Source: Tremella fuciformis (taxonomy: Eukaryota > Basidiomycota > Tremellomycetes > Tremellales > Tremellaceae). From it: a stretch of 64,000 nt of DNA. Shown piece after piece: positions 32,846 through 43,148 of this stretch. The notes beneath the pieces were generated by a model that worked only from the letters and a program-made list of their open reading frames with translations, made no database searches and was not told the DNA's origin. Both the position numbers and the translations under genes were made by a program. The stretch covers positions 870,501 through 934,500 of the forward strand of contig CP136495.1 of the NCBI GenBank assembly GCA_032768795.1. The letters run 5' to 3'. Position 1 is the stretch's first letter; every line of letters begins with the position of its first letter.

Positions 32846-33812
32846 GAGTGAGTGGGGAAGAGAGAAGTCGACGACCGAGACCGAGGTTAAGTGCGTTTGA
32901 AGGCCGTCGACGAATCAAGCTGGAGCTGAGGCGAGAGCTGGAGCGAGCGAGCGGGCAGGCGGGCGGGCTGCCAATCCGATGCGAGGCGCAAGAGCAATGA
33001 CGCAGACGCGCTGGCACTGTAAGAAAGTATCGAGTCGGGGAACGTCAGAATCCGACTTGACGCACTACCCCGTCAGCCCTCCCGCTGCAAAAGCTCTTTG
33101 AGCGCTGGCGCTCGCTCGTCTCTGCACGAAGCCCAAGATCACCTTTGACCCGACGTCCATTCACAACCGTCGTCCCTTTCACCAGCGCCTCCCTCGCGCG
33201 GGCATGGTCGTGGAGTGCAGAAGACGAGACGTCTCGCGTGGTGCTTCCCTTTCGCTGGGACTCCTGGCCAGGATTTTTTTTCTTTCTCTTTGAGATCCGG
33301 CCGTAAAGCCTGGGAGAGCCTTGTTCTTTGTCGCAACCTCGACGCCCATCCCATCGCACGACAAGACCGAAGACGACAATGGCACGCCGCATTTGGGAAA
33401 AAGCGATGGCGGCGGGACAAAGGAGCTGTCTCGGGGGAGGCCGATGCTGTCGGGGCCGCATACACAAAGGATGCGGCTTCAACATGCTCGTGTCGTTGTC
33501 TTCTGGAGCCAAGCAAAATAATGCATTAGCTGAAGGGCATCGTCGATCCTGCACATCATTGACGCCGTCGCGGAGAACCCCTGTCTCATCAATGAATTTG
33601 GCTTGCCGCCGGTCGGGATTTGCGCTAGGGGCGAGCGTAGACCTTGTCCAGAGTTGATCGGCCGCTCCACAACACGGTCAGCAGGTTAGTCGGGGATGAT
33701 GGGTCGCCACAGGCGATAGATGACATGATTAATACAGTCTGTATGTAGGAGTGGCAAAAACACATGCGCGGACTGCCTGTATGGGTACAGTGAGCGACAC
33801 CTCTAGACTGCT
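32846..33812. other. Intergenic, about 970 bases
   Basis: BTB-gene promoter and 3' region of the hydroxylase. Frames on both strands (for example minus 33045-33554) have no domain and no neighbour-like codon use. A run of T/C at about 33270-33285 is the only visible feature. Confidence 0.5.
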
Positions 33813-34921
33813 CTACTCGACTTTCTTTGGCCGGACCTTGGAATCGGCCTCTTCGCGGGTCATCCGAGTGCCGAGGACCACGTCCCATTGAATGCTGAGA
33901 ATCAGCTCAGGCCACACTGCCGGCTGTCAAGATCAACTCACAAGTAAGGCTGGCTGAAGTTGGCCTTGATGCCATAAGCCTGGTGATGGATGTCGTGGTA
34001 ATCTGCGTTGTTCTGGAAGAACATCTGAAGCGGGTCCCACCAGAGTCTGTAGCCCGAGTGGTCGTCAACCGTCTTCATGGTGCTGAAGGTGAAGAGCAGG
34101 ATGTCTTGCCGAGCAGTGAGGCCGCAGACCCAGTGGGCGATCGCGCCGGAGAGCGTATCGAAGAGGATACCCTCCAGAGGATGGTTGTACAGCGCGCCAA
34201 ATGCGTATGGCACGTACAGCCGGTGGTGGACCGAGTGGATCTGGCGATAGAGGAAATGAGAGGTGTGGAAGAGACGGTGCATGAAGTACTGGTAGGTGTC
34301 GATCGTGACGCTGCTGGTCAGCAACCATTCTGCTCTATTAGGCTAGGAGGAGAGGTAGACATACAATCCTGCCAAGATCTGTGCCGTGGGAATGCCCCAC
34401 CAGTAGACCCATCTCACGAGCGCCTCTCCATGGCTCTTGAGCACGTCCTCGCCGGTCCGCCGGCCGAGCAAGAGCAGAGTGCCCGAAGCGACCTTCGGCG
34501 CCAACTCGGCCATCGACCCCAGGTGATCCCGGTAGACCTCCTTGCGAAGGATGGTCGCCTCATCGTCCAACCACAAGAGGCCAAGAATGGTTTGGAGCGT
34601 GTGCTGGACGAATACAGCTCGGATCACTTCGGGCACGGTGGCCTTGTTGCGCGCCAGTACCTCGGGCGACTCGTGTATCCGTCGTTTCTCAAAATACGGC
34701 AGCTGGGCATTGTCGAGCCACATGAAGAGGAAAGAGAGAAGCCAGTAGGCTAGGACGGGGAGGACGAGCGAGGTGATGCGGTCGGACATGAAGGAAAGCA
34801 GGGACGGACGGGTCGTGTGGTAGATTGGCGGCTGTAGGCTCGTGGGTGTCATGGCGCTGAGGAGTGTGCTGTTGTAGGTGGGCATGAGGGGCGAGATGAA
34901 CGAGGACACGAGGGACTGCAT
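33813..34921 (-). CDS. SUR2: Sphinganine C4-hydroxylase, SUR2-like
   Basis: Di-iron fatty-acid-hydroxylase-superfamily enzyme of the ER membrane that converts dihydrosphingosine to phytosphingosine. Exons 34365-34921, 33942-34334, 33813-33894 (343 codons). Histidine boxes: HRLFH (205-209), HSVHH (219-223) and HDIHH (299-303), with the family context TSSVTIDTYQYFMHRLFH and HHQAYGIKANFSQPY spliced to FIQWDVVLGTRM. Several hydrophobic segments occur at residues 45-70 and 150-190. The first intron, 34335-34364, is only 30 nt (GTATGT...TAATAG) and is required to join LAG to LAEWLLTSS in frame. The start is the Met of MQSLVSSFISPLMPTYN; upstream frame is leader-like. Confidence 0.93.
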
Positions 34922-36004
34922 GGTGGAGGATGTAGTCGGATGGTGAGGCAAGTGGCGAGAGGGGTACGGTGAGGTGATGACGCTGATCGTGGGGGTAGAC
35001 GATGAGCTGTCGAGGAGTGGGCAAGGTTTGGAGGGTCGGGATGTCAAATGAGCGTGATGGATCGAAGGGCGAGTGTCGAGAGAGTTATACGTTGCGAGAA
35101 GAGAGATAGAGATGATGAGCAAAGTCAGAAAAAAGAGTCACAACATGTTGCCGTGCCGGGCTCGGTCAAAGCGCGCGCGATCGCCGCCGGCCGGGAGAAA
35201 ATCCACGAAAAAGCCAATCGATCAAATCCACGTGGGGCCCATTCAAACCCACTTGCCACCGTCGTCCATCCACCACCCACGCCTCCTCACGTCCAACGTC
35301 TAACCTTACTCTGTGGTGGCCGCGACCAACCCCTCGGCGAGAGACCACAGGTGAGTCCGCAATGATGTGTTTCCTAGTAAAAGGTGTGAACCCCTCCATG
35401 GCCGCCCGCGTACCCCGTCAAGGGACCGATCACCCTCCATCGAAAGAGCAAAGATGGCAGGGCGTACCCAGGCGAAATCACGACGGACATACCTACCACC
35501 ATCGTCTGCCTTATCCGCTCTTCTCGCAGAAGGGCAGGGTCCGGCCTTGGCGATGGTGGTGAAGCCCGGAAATGGCCTCTCCTCACAGAGAACCAGTGGG
35601 CGAGGGGCAAAGGTCCGGGCGCATATTCGCGATCACGGGTTTCAAGGCCTGCCTCGTCTCTGCGAGCTCCAAGGAGATGAGGGGAACCCAGATCCACAAT
35701 CATATCACTCCAATTTGTGGAGGCGCCGTAACAGCTGTCCCTCGTGCGTTCTGTGGAGGGGCAGCGAGGATTGGCGCATATAGCCAGGTCGCGGGAATGA
35801 GCCGGGAGGGGTTGGGATCACAAATTATTACAAGAGGCTTCGGCCCACTGAGCGGACGCACGAATGGACGCGAGCTGATCGCAGATTGTGTTGATCGCTT
35901 CCGAATCAACCATGAGACATGATGCAATGCCATGCTATGTGTGTCGCGTATGACAAACCTGATGAGGGTGTAACAAAGAAAACCTAAAACGCGCAGACTC
36001 GTCA
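34922..36004. other. Intergenic, about 1.1 kb
   Basis: Promoter side of SUR2 and 3' side of the SPT7-like gene. A plus-strand frame starting MAGRTQAKSRRTYLPPSS (35454) was considered but has no family match and breaks after about 110 residues. No gene is supported. Confidence 0.45.
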
Positions 36005-39000
36005 CTACTCGTCTTCCCCAGCCGCATCCTCCTCTTCGCCCTCGGCATCTAGCTCGCTGCCCACAGCACCATTTGCCAGCCCATCAAGCAGTTGATTCTC
36101 TCCGTTCTTTCGATGTTCCGCAGCGACCTTTTCAGCCAGTATACGGGCTTTTTCCTCCTTGGACGGTCGGACTAGCAGTCAGGGGCACTGCCAGAACGAG
36201 AGGGACGGAACTCACTCCAATTGCCTTTTCCCACGCCCTGTATGGGCTTTTTGACCACCACTTTCTTCTGCTCCTCAACGGGAGGCTTCTTCTTCAGTGG
36301 CGGTGACTGCTTGACGACAATTTGGCCGAGCATGCCGATCTGCGTATGTGGGGCATCGAATCCCTCGTCATCGGCCAGTCCGAGACCGGATTCCATTCGC
36401 GCAGCAAAGAAGGAATGGAGCAAAGCTGGGACGTGTGATTGAAGGGTGGCAGGATTGAGCGGAACAAATGGCGGAGGGGGTGGAAAGTCGGGTAGGGCTG
36501 CCTTGCCACTATGGGCCTCAGCAAAGGTCTGAAAGGTGAAGGATATCGAAACTCACCCAAATGCAGAGGCATCCGCATCCCTCTTTCTGCGGCCGTAGAA
36601 GACAGACGTCGGGACGGTGAGAGAATGTAGTCCTTCCTCCTTGTCGATGCCCATATCCCGGAACCCAAGGAAGTCTTCCCCCAACTCGTCGGCAAAGTTG
36701 CCACTGCTGGTCAGCCTTGTTGGAGATAAGTCACAAGTTGGGGAAGCCCACTCGAGGAACATCTCGCCATTCTCCGCAAACATCATGTCGTCCTCGATCA
36801 CTGGGGCTGTTGTGACCTCTTTGTAGGCCTGCTTGAGCTTGCGCGTCATGTCCGACACCTTGCCCTTCTCGCGCTCAATCTCATCTTTGATGTGGGCCTC
36901 CAGGTCCTGCGGTCCAACTGGGCCATTCTGCTGCAGAGCATGAAGGATGATCTCCTGCAAGCGTCAGCTCGGCACAAATACCGCGGCTTGGTATGCCCAC
37001 TTCTGACGACATCTTCTGAGAGAACGTGTCAACAAGCAAGCGAAAGGTCCTCCCCATACTCTGGATCTGGTCGATGGCAGCTCTTGTAAAGAGGTCGAGA
37101 GCCATCTCGTTCGCCCCTTCTGCTCAGCACTAACGGTTTTGAGTCGCTCAGACACTCACCGTCGAAGCCGCTATGTGCCAACATGTTCGCCGTTGCCTTC
37201 CGCATGCACAACACAGCTTCGTCCTTGCCAACTTCGCCGCCCAGCTTCCGTCTTTTCCGAGACTCCAGTCCTTCCTCGTGCTCCCGCTGCTTCCGTTCCA
37301 ACCGCTCCTGTCTTCTTCCTTCTCTTTCCACCGGATCATTTGGGTCCCATCTCGGTGGTATTCCACCCTCAACCTCGAGCCGCTGCCACTCGTGTATATG
37401 CCCCATGACCTTCTTCGCCTCGAATAGCTTGTCCACTGAACTGCGGATCGTACTTTCCAGCTTGACCTGCTTGCTTGGAACCAGACTGGGAGTCTTGCTT
37501 GGCGACCGTCCGTCCTGGTCCATAGGCACAACCGATGCTTTACGTTTGGAGCGACTCTGAACGCGCTTCCGCTTCCCAGCTTGTGGTGGGACCATGAACG
37601 GCACAGCGGGCAGCGCGGAAACATAGGAGTCATCTTTTGTGGCAAGTCCCCACCAGGCAGCCTGCAGCTTGACATCTTCATCGTCGACGTTGTCCGCGGG
37701 GAACCAAGCGGGCGCGGCGGTATTGAGCAGCAGCTCTCTGGCCTTACCCTTCTCGTACGATGATGGTGCACTCGACGAGGAGGCGAGCGATATGGGCAGA
37801 TATTGGGTCATCAGCTGCGGCGTGCGGACGAGCGCGGGCGTAAAGTCGACTTCAGTCGGGAGTTTGATCCGGAACGGCGGCGGCTGCAGTGTAAGTAGCA
37901 GGAGGTACGGCAGCAGGAATACTCACACTGGGCTGCTTCGACGATCCGGCGACGGCTGTCGAAGCAGTTCCGTTGACTCGTTGATCTCCGTTAATTGACG
38001 AAAGACTTGCTGCTCGTCCCTCTCGGCTTCCACTTCGTCCTCGAACTAATCTGTCAGCTCTGTCGGACCACCTGACTGCATACTGGCCTCCATGAGATTG
38101 AGATGCGCTCTTCGACGGGGCCGCCCCCTCGGATCGAAACGACTCGTCGCCCGCTCCGGCCCCACCGCCGTCGCTTTCCCCTGCAGCGTCTTCGTCACCA
38201 CCGCCATTGACTTCGGGTAGCGGCGATGGGCGAGCACCCCCGGTATGAGCCTGTGAGCCACCGAATGAGCGCGAAGGCGTGCCGGAGCTGGATCCAGCTC
38301 TTGGCAGGGGTAGTAACGTTGACGCAGTGCGATCATTCCTGTCGGCGACGAATTGCAAAAGATGGTCTGTCTTTTGCTTCATGAACCGTGCAGATGCTCG
38401 AAGCGGATGAGACTGGATGTTAGCTCCACGAGGAATGATCGGTCCAGGCGAACCTCGGTGGTGTTGTATAGAAGACAGTTCTCCCAGATCAGATCGAGAT
38501 CAGCCGCAAAGTCAGCCTTGGACTTGTACTTGTGGTTCTTGATATTGCGCAAGACCGTCGACAGATCCATCGGCTTCTTGATGACTGGAAATTCAGCCTG
38601 TGTACTTCGACTTGTTGCGTTGCTCACTCTCATAATAGTCTGGAGCTTCACGCTTCGATACGGGCTTGTGAAAGGCGAAAGATTGTTGCTTCGAGATGAG
38701 TAACAGGTTCCGACAACGAGGTAGACTTACAGCGCTTTTTAACTCGTTGACTGCCTTTTCGAGGCCTTCCCAGAACGAGTCTGCGCTCTTCGTTTGGGTC
38801 TGCGATGGTATGCATGGCGATCGAGATCAGAGAGGTTCGAAATGAGGGCGTTTGAAGTCGAGAAAACGAAAGAAAGAGCAAAGTCAGCAGCCATACGCGC
38901 AAGGCGAAATCGCCAACTGCCTCGCCTGCCTTTGCCGGAATCTTGGCTGGCAGCTGGGCGAAAAAGAGAGGCTCACCTTGCCCGCCTGGACATCGACGAG

Positions 39001-39146
39001 GAGACGCTGGAATTCGGGATCTTGGAGATTGGGAGCATCGGGGATGGTACCAAGGTAGTCGAGGAGGTACTGTGAGGGCGGATGCGCCCCGTTTAAGCCC
39101 CATACGATGGTCGACAAGAAGGGGGTCACCCGGCACTCACCTTCAT
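36005..39146 (-). CDS. SPT7: SAGA complex bromodomain subunit, SPT7-like
   Basis: Scaffold subunit of the SAGA histone acetyltransferase coactivator. Thirteen exons proposed: 39141-39146, 38977-39069, 38731-38799, 38628-38688, 38454-38584, 38077-38412, 37929-38045, 37160-37883, 37001-37116, 36752-36954, 36557-36703, 36216-36508, 36005-36171 (820 codons). The bromodomain lies at about residues 35-140: KREAPDYYEIIKKPMDLSTV, IWENCLLYN, SHPLRASARFMKQKT. A C-terminal histone-fold region carries GFDGGANEMALDLF, FRLLVDTFSQKMSSE and EIILHALQQNG, as in SPT7. It ends in an acidic tail. Weak points: the first exon (only Met-Lys; start could be upstream) and the 31-nt intron 38046-38076 with the donor at 37928, where an alternative frame is also open. 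Confidence 0.85.
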
Positions 39147-39514
39147 CCTCGGACGGCCTACCGCGAGTGCTTTTGGGTGTCACAAGAGCGTTCTATGCAA
39201 ACATGTATGGTATCATCCGAAAGCCCTGGGTGCTGGCTATCGATTGGTGCTGTTTCCGGGAGTGGATGGTTCGATTTGAGGGAGAAAGAGGGGCTCTAAA
39301 GGGAATGGGTTTTGAATATTCGAGCCTGGGGAGGAAGGGTGGACGACAAGACGCGAAGATGCAGGTGGAGGGGAGACAGCCAACAACCTTGTACGATATC
39401 ATATGCCCACATCTACGCTGCACTTGCTTTCATTCCGAAGCTGCATCCTGCAGCTCTTGGCCGCCCTCAGGCTCGGTATCGGCGAGGATTACTCTGTCGA
39501 GGGGCTTCCGAGCC
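39147..39514. other. Divergent promoter between SPT7-like and TFIIIC genes
   Basis: Short divergent region; no coding features apart from a possible leader exon of the SPT7-like gene (39141-39183). Confidence 0.5.
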
Positions 39515-41396
39515 ATGAGCGATCGCTCGTACTCGCCGGATCCCTCCCGGGAGGGTCAAGAGGACGAGGGTCAGCCTGAAGCTTCGTCCTCTTTCGCCCC
39601 GTATCGTCACCTCCCTCAGCATGCCTACGGCGCCATCGAATATCCCGGGACAGTCAGCTATCCCTCGGCCATCACTACCCTCTGCACGCAAGAAGACATC
39701 AATGATTGTTTCAATGCCCCGGCAGCAGAGAATAGATTACTGGAGATGAGCTACCACTTGGGCGAACGGACATGTGTGCCCGTCCGAGGTCACCGGGTGC
39801 CGAGTCAGAAACTTCTGCTCAAGGTCACCAAACGAAGAAGAAAGCATAGTGGAGACTCCCAGCACAACGAGAAGGACCAAGGAGTGTTCACGTCCGAGGT
39901 CATGGGTCCCATCACGCAGACTGTGCGCTTCAGGGGTGGGCGCCGTTCGTCTCAGATATGTTGTCCAAGCTGAGCCTGGAGGAATGGCAGATTATCACTA
40001 CACGCCAGATCCCAATGGACGCATCTCACAGCTTGTAAACACATTGTCAGACCTTAATTGTGAGCGCACCCGTTCCGCTTTAGGTCGGTTCGCTTAGTCT
40101 CAGATGAGAGCATCTTGGAATATTCGGTCCCTGACCTGGACGAGAAATACGACGAGGTCGTCGAACCAGAGGAAGGGGAAGACTCCTCGAAACCCCGATT
40201 CCGCTCCTTGCTCGACTTGCAGGGTACTCCTGTGTACAATGACCGGCAACTGCCCCGGAACTACAAGTGGGTGCCTGCCTCTTGGATGGGCTTCGCTGAC
40301 GAGGTCAAGCTTCAAGCAACTGCCGCAGACCGTCATTGAACCGTGGGAGGACGAATATACTGGCCAAATTCGCAAGCGATTCGTCAACCAGGCTCGCTAC
40401 GTTGCGCTTGGCGCAGTGTCGATCGGGCACGAGCACAAGCCGGAGGACGTCCCGCAAGAGCCGCCGCCCAAAGTGGTGCGAAGATCTGCAAAGCTGAACA
40501 GAGATCTCTTGAACAGGCTCAAAGAGGTGACTACTCGCAGACATGGCTCTTTCTCAATCTGACCTGTAGCTGTTTGCCAAGCGACCGGTGTGGATGCGAC
40601 ATTCCGTATTGGCCCAGTTCTCAGAGGCAGATGCTCGTCTCATCAATCTGTCAGTCCTGACTACTAGAGTCAAGAGACGCTGACTGATTTTCAGAGACAA
40701 GGCATACATCCCCGCTGTTTCGTACACGATTGACACAGGTCCGTTCTGGAAGTGCTTGATCCGATATGGATATGATCCTACGCGCGAAAAGGACGCTTAC
40801 ATGTGTGTTGAATGCTCCGAGTGACGGTGAGGGCTGACAGACAAACAGATATCAGCGAGTCTGGTTCTATTACATGCCCGCCAGGCCAAAGGGCAACCCG
40901 ACGATCGTCGATCCAGACGAGGTCGAGGTTCGCGAAAGCGCAGCGCAGACAGCTATACAATGGAGAGCTGAGCAAGAGGAGCTCGTCGAACAGGGAAAAC
41001 GGCCTCCGTTTGATCGAACGTGGGTGCCTACAATTGCGGACGAGATATTGGCTGACACATAGACGAGTGCACATCTTTGACGGGAAGGTGCTGCATCGAC
41101 ATCGCCCCGACTATCAACTGTGCGATGTGGAAGACACGTTGATCAAGAGGTACATTTACGACCCTTGGGCCTTGAAAGACGAATGTGACGCGCGGGACGG
41201 CTGGTTCAAGCCGGCAAATATGGAACTCATCAAGACGCTCGTCAAGTACAAGTTTGGCACGCTGCGCCGTGATGACCGCGCGGCAGATGACTCTGAATGC
41301 GCGGATATCATAGAGAGGTTCGAGAAGGGGGGCGAGGTGGAGCGGAATGCGGATGAGGAAGAGCCACAAGAAGAGGGCATGGATGTGGACGACTAG
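39515..41396 (+). CDS. TFIIIC subunit, Tfc1/Sfc1 (GTF3C5-like)
   Basis: Subunit of RNA polymerase III initiation factor TFIIIC, tau-A module binding the A-box. Exons 39515-39935, 39982-40059, 40104-40266, 40304-40526, 40570-40649, 40695-40802, 40849-41019, 41063-41396 (525 codons); introns 37-46 nt, all in phase. Family signatures: IEYPGTVSYPSAITTLC at the N-terminus, KLLLKVTKRRRKH, FRGMADYHYTPD across the first junction, LPRNYKSSFKQ across the third, WMRHSVLAQF, VSYTIDTGPFWKCLIRYGYD, RVHIFDG and YQLCDVEDTLIKRYI followed by DARDGWF. The acidic C-terminus ends EEGMDVDD. Neighbouring SPT7-like gene is divergent, so they could share a promoter; no functional link is implied. Confidence 0.93.
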
Positions 41397-41801
41397 GTAT
41401 ATGCTATAACGATCACGAGCTGAATGATCTTACGTTCTGGTTGGTGAAGTATGCAAGGCTTGCAAAGTGTTGTTTCGACAGTCGACCAAGTCGCGCAGGA
41501 CGATTCGCTCATCGCTCAAAGTCGTTCTAGATCCTCAACGTCACTTTTCGCGATCCTTGGTCAAGAAGACAAATCTCGAAGAGATGGCCATGCGGCACGT
41601 CGACCTTTTATCAGCTGCGCGAGCGAGTGGTGACTGATGAGGGCGCGCAGGGTGTGATTGTGGCCTTCATCTGGACAAAATTGAGGCAGAGCCACTGCCT
41701 GACGATGCATGTGATGAGCGGTCACAAAATTCATATCGGAACTCAGAGCGAGGTTGAGTTACAGCCACGCCAGCTCTCGCGGCGCACACCATGTGCTTGC
41801 C
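41397..41801. other. Intergenic, convergent 3' regions
   Basis: About 400 bases between the stop of the TFIIIC subunit and the stop of F-box-like gene D. Nothing recognised. Confidence 0.6.
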
Positions 41802-42890
41802 TCAGGGGTCGAGCGCTGACAAGAGGGAGACAGGGCCCAGCAAGTCCTCGTCCCGGATATTGTCCACATCTGTGCCCGTCCGCGCCAGCGCCTCTCGCGC
41901 CACGATCAATACGTGCTTCTTCACGCTCTCCTTGCGGCTGGTGGCTTGCTCTGAAGTCTCTTCGCGGAGAGTGTCGCGAATCTCTACTATGCCCGAGATG
42001 CCCATCCGTTCACCTGGAGTGTCGTGGAACGATCTTGCGGCAGTGACGAGCGCGGTCGAGAATCCTTCTCGCGCCTGTCGCGCGGGCTCAGAATCTCCGT
42101 CGTCAGGGAAAGGAGTTACGATCCGATAGTCTTGGCCTTCGGGGTCGCCCTCCCAGTCGTACAAGGCGATCAGCTGGAAGTAGGCATAGAGGGTCGGAGT
42201 CTCGATTATGATGGTCTTCAACTCGAATGAGCCGCCCAGCACGTACCGCATCAGTCCGCGGTAGACCTCGATAGCATGTCGATTCGCCTCGCGGTGTTGT
42301 TCAGCGATCGATCCTGTCCGTGCTTGGGGGATCCATTCGATGCAGACCTCCTTGGGCACGAAGTGGGCGATGACAAGTGAGAGATTCAGGTCTGTTTCGG
42401 CGGACTGATGCTCCTCGCGGACATGTGAGATTCGAAGGGTTTTGAGGAGTTTGAAGAGCGCATTTCCCGGGATGGGCGGCTCATTACATCTTTCCGAGTT
42501 AGACAGAAGCGTCGGGTGGTAGAGCTCGACCGAAAGGACCTGCGAGCAAGCGGCGCGAATACGGCGGTGTCGGTCGTTCTCCCAAGCGACCAACGCCGGT
42601 GGGTGTAGGATGGAGTGCTCGTCTTGCCCTTCAAGACCTTCAAGACCTTCAAGACCTTGAGAAGCTTCAGTGAGAGGCTCCGAGAAGAACCTGGCAAGCT
42701 GTCGTGGCGAGTCGAAACGCAAGTGTCGATAGAGGGGCGGTGTTGCTAAGGCGTAGGAAGCCTTGTCGAGTCGTTGAATCCTGGCGAGAGTCTGGGTATC
42801 CCTTAGACCCGCCAACGCTCGAACGACGACGACTAGGAGCTCGACTGGGAGCGAAAGTGGTGGGCGTGCCGCCTCATCCATCGTCGGCAT
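41802..42890 (-). CDS. F-box-like protein D
   Basis: 362-codon intronless gene. The start MPTMDEAARPPLSLPVEL is chosen because the F-box-like core LSLPVELLVVVVRAL follows at once; the frame is open upstream to 43094 without conserved features. The second half of the domain, ARIQRLDKASYALATPPLYRHL followed by SPRQLARFF, parallels gene E (VSKEGYRVVTPHVYRY, ERLERLF) and genes A/A' (VSKEAHRLVTPVLY). The rest has segments LFKLLKTLRISHV and TIIIETPTLYAYFQLIALYDW, suggestive of leucine-rich-repeat-like strands. It sits head-to-tail downstream of gene E. Role as an SCF adaptor is inference. Confidence 0.72.
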   Translation of the reverse strand: MPTMDEAARPPLSLPVELLVVVVRALAGLRDTQTLARIQRLDKASYALATPPLYRHLRFDSPRQLARFFSEPLTEASQGLEGLEGLEGQDEHSILHPPALVAWENDRHRRIRAACSQVLSVELYHPTLLSNSERCNEPPIPGNALFKLLKTLRISHVREEHQSAETDLNLSLVIAHFVPKEVCIEWIPQARTGSIAEQHREANRHAIEVYRGLMRYVLGGSFELKTIIIETPTLYAYFQLIALYDWEGDPEGQDYRIVTPFPDDGDSEPARQAREGFSTALVTAARSFHDTPGERMGISGIVEIRDTLREETSEQATSRKESVKKHVLIVAREALARTGTDVDNIRDEDLLGPVSLLSALDP

Positions 42891-43148
42891 AGCCAGCTGT
42901 GCAGCGAGGAATGTGAAGAGGAAAGGAAACAAAGAGACAAAGAGACGTTGGCTGATTGGGCCAAAATGACTTGAACCCTGAAAGGAAGCATAGTGCACGG
43001 GAGTTCGTTCATTCAAAGTCATATCGTAAACGCGGCTGTACATACACACTTTCACAATGTTATGGCAGTTCATCTCAAGAACGCCTAGATGCACACACTG
43101 CCTGACCCCATTTCATTGAAGACGAGAGCGACAGTCTGGCAAAGATTG

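Noticed and set aside
33045..33554. 169-codon minus-strand frame
   Set aside because: No domain, Arg/Lys-rich translation, and no adjoining exon with consistent phase.
35454..35783. Plus-strand frame MAGRTQAKSRRTYL
   Set aside because: About 110 residues without family features or a clear continuation by splicing; kept only as a remark in the intergenic entry.
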